From Anaerolineaceae bacterium (GTDB lineage Bacteria; Chloroflexota; Anaerolineae; Anaerolineales; Anaerolineaceae), in the NCBI GenBank assembly GCA_018056725.1, contig JAGPFF010000002.1, positions 1-64,000 on the forward strand: DNA of 64,000 bases, read 5' to 3'. The notes under the pieces are model-generated. The model did no database searches, was not told the DNA's origin, and worked only from the letters and a program-made list of their open reading frames with translations. Position 1 is the first letter of the stretch, and every line of letters begins with the position of its first letter. Positions 15,665-24,744 of the stretch are shown here, one piece after another. A program made the position numbers and the translations under genes.

Positions 15665-16357
15665 ATGAGCGCTGAACCTTTCACTTTATCTGAATTCCTT
15701 CTATACCTTGCGGCAATCCCGCCTGAGGGAGATCAGCGAATTCCCCCGTTGAATGTCTTAAGTAAAGAATTGGGTTTGAGCGTTGCCACTCTCCGAGAGC
15801 AGTTAGAAGAGGCTCGATCGATGGGGTTAGTGGAAGTGAAACCCCGTGCAGGAATTCGAAAGTTACCTTTCGATTTTGCTGCTGCCATTCGTCCGGGTCT
15901 TCTTTATGCCGTACATTCTAAAAGCATCTTCTATCGTCAATTTTCTGACTTGAGAAAACACCTGGAAGCCGCTTATTTCATTGAGGCGGCTCAGTTATTG
16001 ACTCTTTCCGATGTCAATCAATTAACCGATCTGGTCAGTGAAGCCCAGAAAAAAATAAATTCCCTTCCTACTCAAAATCCTGCCACGGAACATCGGCAAT
16101 TTCATCTTTTGATTTACCGGAGACTGGAAAATGAGTATCTGCTTGGAGTACTAAGAGCATTTTGGGATATCTACCACATCAGTGGCATGGAAATCTACCC
16201 CGAAATTCATTACCTAGAGCGCGTCTGGTATTACCATGCCAGCATTGTAGACGAGATCCGGGCAAAAAATTTTTCTCAGGGTCTTGCAATTTTAATGGAG
16301 CATATGGACATGCTTTCTCAACGTGAAAAAAGCCTGCCCAAACTCAATTTTGAATAA
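15665..16357 (+). CDS. GntR family regulator with FCD domain
   Basis: The 230-residue product has an N-terminal winged helix (about 8-70: IPPLNVLSKELGLSVATLREQLEEARSMG as two pieces of the helix-turn-helix) and an all-helical FCD effector domain (about 95-225) with candidate metal-ligand histidines in EHRQFHLLIYRR and YYHASIVDEI. FCD regulators sense small organic acids. It lies 26 bases before korA, so it probably controls the 2-oxoacid:ferredoxin oxidoreductase genes as well as itself. There is no Shine-Dalgarno before the ATG. Confidence 0.87.
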   Translation: MSAEPFTLSEFLLYLAAIPPEGDQRIPPLNVLSKELGLSVATLREQLEEARSMGLVEVKPRAGIRKLPFDFAAAIRPGLLYAVHSKSIFYRQFSDLRKHLEAAYFIEAAQLLTLSDVNQLTDLVSEAQKKINSLPTQNPATEHRQFHLLIYRRLENEYLLGVLRAFWDIYHISGMEIYPEIHYLERVWYYHASIVDEIRAKNFSQGLAILMEHMDMLSQREKSLPKLNFE

Positions 16358-16383
16358 ATTTCCTTAATGGAGATAAAACTTTA

Positions 16384-18198
16384 ATGAACAATACAAAGAT
16401 GATCGAAAATGATTTTTGCATCACTTTTAGCACCATCAATGGTTCAGGAAGTGCAACCGCCAACATTACCCTAATGCGTACACTCTTCCGCATGGGCATA
16501 CCGGTTTCAGGCAAGAACATTTTTCCATCCAATATTCAGGGACAACCAACCTGGTTTACGCTCCGCTTAAGTAAGCAAGGCTATCTTGGACGAGTAAAAG
16601 AGGATGATATCGTTGTGGCGATGAATCCTGCCACTCTCGAAAAAGATATTTCCTGCCTTGTACCCGACGGAGTCATGCTTGTTCCGGATGATTTCACGCT
16701 TCCAACTGTAAGGGAAGATATCATTCTGTATAAAATGCCAGTTCGAAAGATCCTCAAAGAGGCAAATGTTGTTCCAGCTTTGCGTGAATATATTGCCAAT
16801 ATGGTGTATGTAGGTGTTTTGTGTTCAATATTAAAAATTGAAATCAATTTAATCCAGGAATCCTTAAATTACCATTTTAAAGGCAATGAAAAAGCCGTCG
16901 AAAGTAATTTCAGTGTAGTCAAGATGGCTTTTGATTGGGCGGAAGCGAATCTTCAAAAAATGGATCGCTACGTAACAGCCAAAATGAATGGCACAGAAGG
17001 GTATATCATGACGGATGGAAATACTGCCGCTGCCCTAGGCGCAATTTTTGGCGGTGTGCAATTTATTTCCTGGTATCCGATCACACCGGCTACCTCGCTG
17101 GCAGAAACACTTCATGAGTATCTGCCGCAGCTGCGCAAGGATCCTGAAACCGGTAAAGATACTTTTGCTATTGTTCAGGCTGAGGACGAACTGGCGGCGA
17201 TTGGGATGGTTATCGGCGCAGGGTGGGGCGGTTTGCGGGCGATGACCTCAACCTCTGGTCCTGGATTATCCTTGATGACCGAATATATTGGATTGGCTTA
17301 TTACGCCGAAGTTCCAGTTGTCGTTTGGGATGTTCAGCGGGTGGGTCCGAGTACAGGAATGCCTACCAGGACCTCTCAGGGTGATTTGACCATGGTGAAT
17401 TTTATGAGCCATGGTGATTCACAAATGCTCATCCTGATTCCGGGAACGATTCAGGAGTGCTTCGAGTTTGGCTGGCGCGCGTTTGATATTGCCGAGCGCT
17501 TTCAGACGCCCGTGATTGTCCTTTCTGATCTTGATTTTGGTATGAACCAGTGGATGACCAAGAAATTTGAATATCCTGACCAGCCAATAGATCGCGGAAA
17601 GATTCTTTGGGAAGAAGATCTGGAAAAACTGCTACAGCGTACAGGTGATAATTGGGGACGGTACCTCGATTTAGATGGGGACGGGATTCCATACCGGACT
17701 TTGCCAGGGAACCAGCACCCAAAGAGCGGGCATTTTGTCCGCGGAACCAGCCATGATGAGTACGCAAACTATACTGAAGATGGAGACGTCTGGCTGAGAA
17801 ACTTTGGCAGGATTAAGAAAAAAATTGATTTGGCGAGAGAATCTCTACCTGTGCCTGTGGTTGACACCATGGCTGACGCTGAAATCGGCATTATCGCCTC
17901 AGGATCCGTGGATTCAGCGGTTATCGAAGCCCGTGATCTCTTGCTGGAAGAAGGGAAAGCCACTGATTATCTGCGCATTCGCGGAATTCCATTCTCTGAA
18001 GAGGTAAAGAAGTTTATTGATCAACACAGAGTAACCTATGTGGTTGAAGTGAATCGAGATGGTCAGCTTTCACAGCTTCTGACCATGGATTTTCCGGAAG
18101 TCGCCTTCAAACTCAGGAAAGTAGCTCAAATGGATGGTTTGCCTTTGCCGGCAAAATGGATTGTGGATGAAATAAAGAGCTATGAGGAGAAAAAATAA
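16384..18198 (+). CDS. korA: 2-oxoacid:ferredoxin oxidoreductase, gamma-alpha fusion
   Basis: Oxidises a 2-oxoacid (2-oxoglutarate or pyruvate type) with CoA to acyl-CoA, reducing ferredoxin, together with KorB. The 604-residue product fuses an N-terminal gamma domain (about 1-195, with INGSGSATANITLMRTLF) to the alpha/pyrimidine-binding domain (from about 205, with WYPITPATSLAE, and TSTSGPGLSLMTEYIGLA), which is the KorA-type order. The insert GDNWGRYLDLDGDGIPYRT is typical of KorA-like proteins. The ATG is preceded by GGAGA. It overlaps korB by one base. Substrate specificity is not determined by sequence. Confidence 0.9.
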   Translation: MNNTKMIENDFCITFSTINGSGSATANITLMRTLFRMGIPVSGKNIFPSNIQGQPTWFTLRLSKQGYLGRVKEDDIVVAMNPATLEKDISCLVPDGVMLVPDDFTLPTVREDIILYKMPVRKILKEANVVPALREYIANMVYVGVLCSILKIEINLIQESLNYHFKGNEKAVESNFSVVKMAFDWAEANLQKMDRYVTAKMNGTEGYIMTDGNTAAALGAIFGGVQFISWYPITPATSLAETLHEYLPQLRKDPETGKDTFAIVQAEDELAAIGMVIGAGWGGLRAMTSTSGPGLSLMTEYIGLAYYAEVPVVVWDVQRVGPSTGMPTRTSQGDLTMVNFMSHGDSQMLILIPGTIQECFEFGWRAFDIAERFQTPVIVLSDLDFGMNQWMTKKFEYPDQPIDRGKILWEEDLEKLLQRTGDNWGRYLDLDGDGIPYRTLPGNQHPKSGHFVRGTSHDEYANYTEDGDVWLRNFGRIKKKIDLARESLPVPVVDTMADAEIGIIASGSVDSAVIEARDLLLEEGKATDYLRIRGIPFSEEVKKFIDQHRVTYVVEVNRDGQLSQLLTMDFPEVAFKLRKVAQMDGLPLPAKWIVDEIKSYEEKK

Positions 18199-19235
18199 TG
18201 GTTACTGCCCTAAATCAAACCACCAATTCTGTAGGTCTTACCCGAGCAGATTATCGAGGAGCTCCTTCCACCTTGTGTCAAGGATGTGGACATAATAGTA
18301 TCGCGGCTCAGATTACCGCAGCTTGCTTTGAAATGAATCTCATTCCTGAAAAGGTGGTGAAATTCAGCGGAATCGGCTGTTCCAGTAAAAGCCCCACCTA
18401 TTTTCTGAGCCGGTCCTTCGGTTTCAACGGGCTTCACGGAAGGATGCCATCCCTGGCGCTCGGCGCCATGTTTGCTGACAGGACGCTTGAAGGGATTGCG
18501 ATCAGCGGAGATGGCGACACTGCCAGTATTGGATTTGGACAATTCAAGCATCTCGTGCGGAGAAATTTGCCTCTTGTTTACATTATCGAAAATAACGGAG
18601 TGTATGGTCTGACCAAAGGTCAATTCTCTGCCACAGCAGAAAAAGGATTGCAACTGAAGCGGCAGGGAACGAATCCATTTCTACCGGTAGATCTGGCGAT
18701 GGAGGCACTGATTTCGAATGCCACCTTTGTTGCCAGGTCTTTCGCCGGAGACCCAAAGCAGGTAAAGGAACTGGTCAAGGCGGCGATCGCTCATCAGGGG
18801 ATTGCCGTGATCGATATCATCAGCCCATGCGTGACGTTTCACAACCATGAGAATTCTTTCCATTCATACTCCTTTGGAAAAACGCATGAAGAACCATTGC
18901 ATGAAATTTCGTTGGTATTAGCCCGTGATGAAATTACGGTTGAGGATTTCGAGCGTGGCACAATCAAAGAAGTGACCATGTTTGATGGCAGTACGGTGGT
19001 TTTGAAGAAACTGGAAAGTGATTATGACCCTACTGATAAATATCAGGCTCTAAACAAGTTGCAGGAAGCTGAAGAAAACAATTGGCTGCTGACCGGGCTA
19101 ATCTATATAAACCCAGAAGTGCCAACTCTTTTTGACACCTATAATATTCCGGATTCTCCAATGAACCGCCTGGGAGTTGAGAAACTTCGACCGGCTCCAG
19201 AGGCTCTCCAGCAACTCAACGATTCCATGTTCTAA
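18198..19235 (+). CDS. korB: 2-oxoacid:ferredoxin oxidoreductase, beta subunit
   Basis: Thiamine-diphosphate and Fe-S subunit. The 345-residue product has the cluster ligands C27 and C30 (CQGCGHNSI), C61 (GIGCSSK) and C211 (SPCVTF), as in the two-subunit oxidoreductases. TPP binding is seen in GDGDTASIGF (104-113) and ENNGVYGLTKGQ (131-142). Translation is coupled to korA through TAATG. With ferredoxin as the electron carrier this enzyme ties fermentation or amino-acid oxidation to the anaerobic redox pool. The gene ends 23 bases before the convergent GNAT-like gene. Confidence 0.93.
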   Translation: MVTALNQTTNSVGLTRADYRGAPSTLCQGCGHNSIAAQITAACFEMNLIPEKVVKFSGIGCSSKSPTYFLSRSFGFNGLHGRMPSLALGAMFADRTLEGIAISGDGDTASIGFGQFKHLVRRNLPLVYIIENNGVYGLTKGQFSATAEKGLQLKRQGTNPFLPVDLAMEALISNATFVARSFAGDPKQVKELVKAAIAHQGIAVIDIISPCVTFHNHENSFHSYSFGKTHEEPLHEISLVLARDEITVEDFERGTIKEVTMFDGSTVVLKKLESDYDPTDKYQALNKLQEAEENNWLLTGLIYINPEVPTLFDTYNIPDSPMNRLGVEKLRPAPEALQQLNDSMF

Positions 19236-19258
19236 CGGACCCAAAGGAATGGGTGGAC

Positions 19259-20395
19259 CTATAAAGCTTTAGAATAAGTGCGATGGATTTTTGAAAAACG
19301 GATGCCGAGCGCTTCCAAATCCGACATGCTGCGGAGATTTCGTTCATCTACCTGAACAATCTCCGCTCTTTTTATCCGTCGCGAAAGCGTTACCACTTTG
19401 TCCAATTCTGAATAAAGAAGCGCATTTCCCCCCAGTCCCTGGTACTGTGGCAGGAGACCTACACCATTGATATCGAGTATGGTTGGATGTTGCTTTTCAT
19501 GCAAGAGGAACATCCATCCAAAGGGGAACAACTTGCCCTTGCATCGAATGAGCGCCTGATTCAGATTGGGGTAGGCGATAATAAAACCAGCCACATCGTT
19601 TTGGTGAAGGATGATCTTGATAAATTTAGGATCAGTAATCGCCAAAATGTTTTGTGCCTGAAGTGCCAGTTCTTCTGGCGAGGAAGGATATTCGTTGGGA
19701 TTAGCTGCAAAGGCTTTCTTCTGAGTATCTTCAATGAGCGGCAGCCATTCGAGGAGCTGGTCTTTCTTCTTAAAACTCAGAACGCGAAAATTTCCGCGTG
19801 AAAGGACTTTCGCTGCTATAAGGTGAATTTTGGAATCAGGGTGGTGATCAAGGTAGCCAGATAGGTGATCATGGCTTTTGATAAAACCGGATGCTTCAAT
19901 CAGCTCCTTATAGTAAGGTGGGTTGTAGGGAATCCCGACAGCCGGCAGTTGATCGAAGCCTTCAACGAGTAAGCCCATACCGTTTGAGCGCAAGAACCCC
20001 CGGGGTCCCATTAATTGGGTTAAACCACGTTCGCGGCACCAATCCTCAGCCGTGTTAAACAACCGGTTTGCTACATTTGAATCCTCAATCGATTCAAAAA
20101 AATAGAAAAAACCTGTTTTGACCTGGTGATATTCACAAAAATTTCTGTTATGAAGAACCGCAATTCTCCCCAGACAGTTTCCCTTATCTTCAGCAATGAA
20201 GAAATCTGCCTCGGAATGGGCATAAAAGGGGTGTTTATTAAGTCCCAGTACTGATTCAATTTCGCCCGGTAAAGGTGGAACCCAAAATCGATTCCCCTGG
20301 TAAATTCGCGTGGGAAGCTGCTTGAAGAGTTTGATATCCTCTGCGTTTCCTTTTTCCAGCTTGCGGATTTCCATTGAATCTTTAGACTTCTTCAC
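19259..20395 (-). CDS. GNAT-fold protein of the YghO-like family (copy 1)
   Basis: A 378-residue cytoplasmic protein of unknown reaction. The N-terminal part (WVPPLPGEIESVLGLNKHPF, FFIAEDKGNCLGRIAVLHN) and the C-terminal acetyl-CoA-binding-like region (GVGLLPQYQGLGGNALLYSEL) match large GNAT proteins of the YghO type. A paralogue with the same layout is at 47242-48369. The longest start is a GTG at 20395, overlapping pyk by 14 bases; an ATG at 20374 (MEIRKLEKGN) leaves no overlap and is an equally good start, with no clear Shine-Dalgarno for either. Probably cotranscribed with pyk. Confidence 0.72.
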   Translation of the reverse strand: MKKSKDSMEIRKLEKGNAEDIKLFKQLPTRIYQGNRFWVPPLPGEIESVLGLNKHPFYAHSEADFFIAEDKGNCLGRIAVLHNRNFCEYHQVKTGFFYFFESIEDSNVANRLFNTAEDWCRERGLTQLMGPRGFLRSNGMGLLVEGFDQLPAVGIPYNPPYYKELIEASGFIKSHDHLSGYLDHHPDSKIHLIAAKVLSRGNFRVLSFKKKDQLLEWLPLIEDTQKKAFAANPNEYPSSPEELALQAQNILAITDPKFIKIILHQNDVAGFIIAYPNLNQALIRCKGKLFPFGWMFLLHEKQHPTILDINGVGLLPQYQGLGGNALLYSELDKVVTLSRRIKRAEIVQVDERNLRSMSDLEALGIRFSKIHRTYSKAL

Positions 20396-21833
20396 CTACA
20401 GAATGTAACAGTGCTAAATTAGGAAGGCGCATGGCTCCGACAGGGAAGCCGGAGATCAAGACTACTTGCTCACCCACTTTTAGATTCTTATGGGTAATCA
20501 GATAGTTGTCAACACTATGGACCATTTCTTCAAGACTATGAGCAAAGGGAACCAGAACAGGGCTTACTCCCCAGAAAAGACTGAGAGCAGATAATGTGGC
20601 AGGTTCCGGGGTAAAGGCAATAATCGGTACACGGGGACGCGTCTTGGACATGAGCAACGCGGTCTTGCCACTCTGCGTGAAGACGGCTACATGGGAAACG
20701 TCTCGGTCATGGGCAAGTGTTTTGGCGGCATTTGAAATTGCCAGCGCATCATCACGTAAAGCAGCCTCCGGAAAGTCGCCGGAATGGCTCCATTCAAGGA
20801 AATGTTTTTCGGCTTCCTGAATAATCGATACCATCATTTTTACACTTTCGATCGGATACTGCCCGGAAGCAGTTTCGGCTGAAAGCATCACCGCATCCGT
20901 ACCATCAAAAATCGCATTTGCCACATCCGAAGCTTCGGCACGGGTCGGTCTCGGGTTTTCAATCATTGATTCGAGCATCTGGGTGGCGGTTATGACCAGC
21001 TTGGCATGTTGGTTTGCCATTTGAATGATTTCTTTTTGCACGATTGGCACAAGGGCTGGAGAAGTTTCCACGCCCAGGTCTCCCCGTGCCACCATAACGC
21101 CCTCCGCCGTATGGATGATCTCGTGTAAATTCTTAATCGCACCGGGTCTTTCCAGTTTGGCAATAATGGGAGTATTCTTGCGGGAGGGATCCATCTCTCC
21201 GATAATTCTTTTTACTTGACGGATATCTTCAGCCGTTTCCACAAAGGAAATCGCAATGTAATCCACATGGTTTGCCAGACCGAATTGGAGGTCAATATGG
21301 TCTTTTTCTGTAAATCGAGCAATACCCAGGTCAGCGCCAGGTAAATTCACGCCTTTGTGTGATTTCAGAATACCGCCGATGATAACTTTGGTTTCAATAT
21401 CTAAATCATTCACCCCGGTAACCATTAATTCGAGTTTGCCATCATCAAGGAGAATTCGATTGCCGGGTTTTACCGCTTTGGTTAGATTGGGCACATCCAG
21501 TGGGAGGGAAAGATTCTCGCCTTCGAGTTGTTCCTCTCCTTCGCCAACCATAAAGAACCGTATTCTTGCGCCTGAAGTTAAAGGGATTCCCTGGGGAGGT
21601 AATTCACCAACCCGCAACTTGGGACCTTGCAGATCCTGGAGAATGGCAACAGGTTTTCCTAACTCTGCCGCGCATTCACGCACCAGATGGATCGCCTCGA
21701 GTTGAGATTCATGGCTGCCATGTGAAAAATTTAATCGGGCAACATCCATACCCGCCTGAATTAATTGCCGGATCTTGGCACGCGAGGAGGTGCTTGGTCC
21801 AAGAGTGCAAACAATTTTCGCAAAACGAGGCAT
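20382..21833 (-). CDS. pyk: Pyruvate kinase
   Basis: Converts phosphoenolpyruvate and ADP to pyruvate and ATP, the last glycolytic step. The 483-residue product begins MPRFAKIVCTLGPSTSS and shows the classic features: RLNFSHGSHE, the active-site stretch IIAKLERPGAIKNL followed by GVMVARGDLGVE, and ATQMLESMIENPRPTRAEASDVANA. The C-terminal allosteric domain is present and complete. The promoter on the minus strand sits at 21875-21901, with AAGGA before the ATG. With PPi-dependent phosphofructokinase also in the window, a PPi-saving glycolysis is plausible. Confidence 0.98.
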   Translation of the reverse strand: MPRFAKIVCTLGPSTSSRAKIRQLIQAGMDVARLNFSHGSHESQLEAIHLVRECAAELGKPVAILQDLQGPKLRVGELPPQGIPLTSGARIRFFMVGEGEEQLEGENLSLPLDVPNLTKAVKPGNRILLDDGKLELMVTGVNDLDIETKVIIGGILKSHKGVNLPGADLGIARFTEKDHIDLQFGLANHVDYIAISFVETAEDIRQVKRIIGEMDPSRKNTPIIAKLERPGAIKNLHEIIHTAEGVMVARGDLGVETSPALVPIVQKEIIQMANQHAKLVITATQMLESMIENPRPTRAEASDVANAIFDGTDAVMLSAETASGQYPIESVKMMVSIIQEAEKHFLEWSHSGDFPEAALRDDALAISNAAKTLAHDRDVSHVAVFTQSGKTALLMSKTRPRVPIIAFTPEPATLSALSLFWGVSPVLVPFAHSLEEMVHSVDNYLITHKNLKVGEQVVLISGFPVGAMRLPNLALLHSVGEEV

Positions 21834-21874
21834 AAGAAATCCTTTTTTGTCTATTTGAACAATGAATTTATTTG

Positions 21875-21901
21875 ATTATAACGTTTCAGCGGAAAAATCA
21901 A
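21875..21901 (-). promoter_or_regulatory. Promoter of pyk
   Basis: On the minus strand TTGATT (21901-21896) and a perfect TATAAT (21880-21875) are 15 bases apart, short but acceptable. The start would be near 21868, leaving a 35-base leader with AAGGA before the ATG. The -35 touches the argF terminator. Confidence 0.5.
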
Positions 21902-21929
21902 GAAACCAGGTTGATTTCACCTGGTTTCT
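21893..21929 (-). terminator. argF terminator
   Basis: A perfect 11-bp stem (AGAAACCAGGT, 21901-21911, with ACCTGGTTTCT, 21919-21929) follows the argF stop by 20 bases in the leftward direction and is followed by TTGATTTTT on the minus strand. Confidence 0.8.
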
Positions 21930-21949
21930 AATTTAATTTGCGACTTTGC

Positions 21950-22873
21950 TTAGGGAACTAAGAGTTTATACAGAATTGCTTTTTGCGCGTGAAGGCGATT
22001 GTGAGCCTGAGGGAAGATGACCGAATGAGGTCCATCCGCAACCTCGTCTGTGAGTTCCTGTCCACGATGGGCAGGCAGGCAGTGCATCACAATGACATCT
22101 TTATTGGCTTCACTAACAAGTTCGTCATTGACCTGGTAGGGAGGGAATACAGACTTGCGTTTTTCTGCTTCTGTTTCCTGCCCCATGCTCGTCCAGGTAT
22201 CGGTGTAGATGACGTGAGCATTCTTAACCGCTTCATGTGGATCCCGGACGAAGTTTACAGTTGCTCCTGATTCTTGGGCGAATTTCTTGCCTAATTCAAT
22301 GGCTGCAGGAACCATATCGTATCCTTCAGGACTGGCAAGGGTAAAGTTGGCTCCCAGCTTGGAGCAAATATGCAGCAGAGAAACAGCAACATTATTTCCA
22401 TCTCCAACAAAGGTTACATTCAAACCTTTAAGCGTACCGAATTTTTCAATAATCGTGAGCGCATCCGCCATCGCCTGGCAAGGGTGATTGTAATCACTCA
22501 GTCCATTGATCACCGGGATGGAAGCCCATTTGGCAAGCTCGAGCACATGCGCGTGTTCAAAAACGCGCGCCATAATGGCATCCACGTAGCCGGAAATTAC
22601 TCTGGCAATGTCGGCAATCGATTCGCGCTGACCGAGACCGATTTCAGCCGGGGAGAGGTAAAGGGCATCTCCAGCCATGTGGCGCATGGCCATATCGAAA
22701 CTCATTCTGGTTCGCAAACTGGGTTTTTGAAAAATCATGGCGAGAACTTTGCCTTTGAAGACGGGCTTGTTGCCCCCTGCAAAATGCTCTTTCTTCAGGT
22801 CAATTGCCAGATCAAGCATTTCCTGAAGCTCTGCTGGAGAATAATCGGATACCGCTAGGAAATCTTTCTTCAT
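21950..22873 (-). CDS. argF: Ornithine carbamoyltransferase
   Basis: Joins ornithine and carbamoyl phosphate to citrulline in arginine synthesis. The 307-residue product has the carbamoyl-phosphate loop as [12 protein letters not shown] (usual form STRTR; here SLRTR), the ornithine-side [15 protein letters not shown], and [14 protein letters not shown]. The length is typical. The HCLP motif argues against aspartate or succinylornithine transcarbamylase. It has its own minus-strand -10 (extended TGTTATACT form, near 22914-22919) and a terminator, so it is a single-gene unit. No other arg gene is nearby. Confidence 0.93.
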   Translation of the reverse strand: MKKDFLAVSDYSPAELQEMLDLAIDLKKEHFAGGNKPVFKGKVLAMIFQKPSLRTRMSFDMAMRHMAGDALYLSPAEIGLGQRESIADIARVISGYVDAIMARVFEHAHVLELAKWASIPVINGLSDYNHPCQAMADALTIIEKFGTLKGLNVTFVGDGNNVAVSLLHICSKLGANFTLASPEGYDMVPAAIELGKKFAQESGATVNFVRDPHEAVKNAHVIYTDTWTSMGQETEAEKRKSVFPPYQVNDELVSEANKDVIVMHCLPAHRGQELTDEVADGPHSVIFPQAHNRLHAQKAILYKLLVP

Positions 22874-22953
22874 GTCAACCTCTTCGTGATTTGATTTGGA
22901 AAGCGACTTCAGTATAACATAGACAATTTAATCAAAACTTCGCATAGCAATTG

Positions 22954-23787
22954 TTAACGACCAAATCTTAACTTTTTTATGGCACCCTTTACCATCATAT
23001 CAATGATTGGATAAAAGTTTCTGCCGGTGAGATTCTTTGCCAGATAGATCAGTTTTCCTTCCGTACCGGGTATGATGATGTATCTGCCACGTGCAATTTT
23101 ATTAAGCACTTCTTCTGCGACCGCATCGGCAGTCATCAGACTCGCAGAACCAGCGACTTGCTGTGTAATAAATGGTTTGAATTTTTTCTCATATTCAAGT
23201 TGCGGAGTCTGGGTATCAGGTGGAAAGACGATAGAAACCTGGACGTTGTACGGTTTTAACTCAGAACGTAAGGCATCGGTAAAACCAGTCACTGCAAATT
23301 TTGATGCACTGTACGCTGTATAACCATACACGCCAATAAAGCCAGCCATGGATGAAATGTTTACCACGTTGCCTGAACGGCGGCTTTTCATTTTCGGCAC
23401 AATGTTTTGGAGAACGTTTACCGTGCCAAAATAATTTACATCCATCAACCAGTGGAAGATCTCTGGCTTTAATGTGGTGAACGTCCCTGGATGGGTCACT
23501 CCGGCACTGTTGATGACAATATCAGGGAGACCATGAAGTCCAATGTAGCTATCTAGAATTTCATTGAGGGCTGAGGGTTCCGTAACATCTGCCTGAAGGA
23601 GCGTAACCGGTTGATCTGAATTAGGATTTACTTGTTGCAATTCATTGCGGGCATTTTCGAGCAGCGATTTTTGCCGTGAAAGAATGGTGACATGACTATT
23701 AAGTTTCACTAATTTCTTCGCGAGCGCCAATCCAATTCCGCTCGAACCGCCGGTAATCAGAACGGACTTGTTTCTGAAGAAATCCAT
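22954..23787 (-). CDS. Short-chain dehydrogenase/reductase (SDR)
   Basis: The 277-residue product is a classical SDR: cofactor motif TGGSSGIGLALAKKL near the N-terminus, NSAG, and catalytic S...YSASK (SSMAGFIGVYGYTAYSASKF). The C-terminal extension and FPPDTQTPQLEYEKKFKP resemble 3-ketodihydrosphingosine reductase-like SDRs, but the substrate is unproven. The frame is open to 24045, but that part reads through the FmdB gene in another frame; the ATG at 23787 has a fine AGGAGG 6 bases upstream, so I use it. It lies 19 bases after the FmdB-type gene. Confidence 0.88.
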   Translation of the reverse strand: MDFFRNKSVLITGGSSGIGLALAKKLVKLNSHVTILSRQKSLLENARNELQQVNPNSDQPVTLLQADVTEPSALNEILDSYIGLHGLPDIVINSAGVTHPGTFTTLKPEIFHWLMDVNYFGTVNVLQNIVPKMKSRRSGNVVNISSMAGFIGVYGYTAYSASKFAVTGFTDALRSELKPYNVQVSIVFPPDTQTPQLEYEKKFKPFITQQVAGSASLMTADAVAEEVLNKIARGRYIIIPGTEGKLIYLAKNLTGRNFYPIIDMMVKGAIKKLRFGR

Positions 23788-23806
23788 TAATTCCTCCTGA
23801 CCTTTG

Positions 23807-24037
23807 TTATGAATGCCCACAGGTTGCACAAGACCCACCTGAACAGCCGCTGCAGCCTGATGCGCCTGATGAATTGACACTGTGCGAATCGGAATGGCAG
23901 AAACAGGTTGACAGGAGACGAACGGTTTGCCCCGATTGGCATTTCGTGCAGGGAAGGGGCGAATCGGCATCCTTGATTGAACGCAAGGCATCAAATTTGT
24001 AACCACAATCTTGACATTGATACTCGTAAATTGGCAT
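23807..24037 (-). CDS. FmdB-type zinc ribbon protein
   Basis: A 76-residue protein with the FmdB/CxxC regulatory signature: MPIYEYQCQDCGYKFDAL with C8 and C11, and a second pair, CTKCQ, about 19 residues later. The C-terminal third is rich in Cys, Gly and Ser (GCSGCSGGSCATCGHS), as in other members, and would bind zinc. Function of the family is not settled; it was named for a putative regulator of formamide use. It is the gene just before the SDR and probably shares its transcript. Confidence 0.85.
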   Translation of the reverse strand: MPIYEYQCQDCGYKFDALRSIKDADSPLPCTKCQSGQTVRLLSTCFCHSDSHSVNSSGASGCSGCSGGSCATCGHS

Positions 24038-24083
24038 CTGACCACCTGATTAAGTGATGATGGCGATTTTAACCGAAAACAAA

Positions 24084-24743
24084 TTATTGTGGGTACCCAT
24101 GAAAACTTCCCAACAGCCAGTAGATCGTAATGCCTGCTGAAACCGCCACGTTAAGAGAGGATTTAACCCCCGACATTGGAATGTGTAATTGAAATTGACA
24201 AATTTCCAGAATTTGCGGATCAATTCCAGAAATTTCATTGCCATAAACCAAAACGAGATCTGATTGCCTCCAATCTTCCGGATGAGTCTTAAAAAGAGAA
24301 TGTGAAGCCATGGTGGATTCCACGCCGACAAGAAAGGATCCGTTTGAGATCAACTCTGCAGCCAGGAGGAGACCATTGGGATGGTACGACCAGGGTATCG
24401 ATTCTTCAGCATGCAGGCTGGCTTTGTGCACCCGTGGGTGAAGGGGAATTGGCGTTGTGCCACAGCAATAAACATGGGCGACCCCGGCACCATCCGCGGT
24501 GCGCAAAATTGACCCCACGTTTTCCGCACTGCGCAGATTATCCAGGAGCAGACTGATTTTACCGGTGAAGTTTCCGGAGGTTTCTGCTGCATGCTGAAAA
24601 TTTGAATAAGGGTTCCCGACAGGTTCCATTTTGGCATGGCAGTGAGGGCAGGTTGTGATCTGTCGGACGGAAAGATCATTGGGGAACCGTAACCGGCAGG
24701 CTGGGTTGGTGCACTCAAAAACCTGAAACTGTGGCGGATTCAT
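24084..24743 (-). CDS. SpoU/TrmH RNA methyltransferase with N-terminal zinc ribbon
   Basis: The C-terminal about 150 of 219 residues are a SPOUT 2'-O-methyltransferase with the three motifs DNLRSAENVGSILRTADG, VYGNEISGI and IPMSGVKSSLNVAVSAG that make the knotted SAM site. In front lies a four-Cys ribbon: C-x4-C (CTNPAC) and CPHC about 22 residues later, not found in typical TrmH. The frame opens at 24812, but the ATG at 24743 (MNPPQFQVFEC) lies one base after the previous gene and is the better start. It probably methylates tRNA or rRNA; the target is unknown. Confidence 0.85.
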   Translation of the reverse strand: MNPPQFQVFECTNPACRLRFPNDLSVRQITTCPHCHAKMEPVGNPYSNFQHAAETSGNFTGKISLLLDNLRSAENVGSILRTADGAGVAHVYCCGTTPIPLHPRVHKASLHAEESIPWSYHPNGLLLAAELISNGSFLVGVESTMASHSLFKTHPEDWRQSDLVLVYGNEISGIDPQILEICQFQLHIPMSGVKSSLNVAVSAGITIYWLLGSFHGYPQ

Positions 24744-24744
24744 G

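Noticed and set aside
19236-19258. Possible terminator between korB and the GNAT-like gene
   Set aside because: A short ACCCA/TGGGT stem is present but there is no T-run on either strand.
22021-22858. Small plus-strand frames inside argF
   Set aside because: Shadow frames; argF covers the stretch with all its motifs on the minus strand.
23788-24045. N-terminal extension of the SDR frame
   Set aside because: It reads through the FmdB-type gene in another frame; the ATG at 23787 has a strong ribosome site and gives the normal SDR start.
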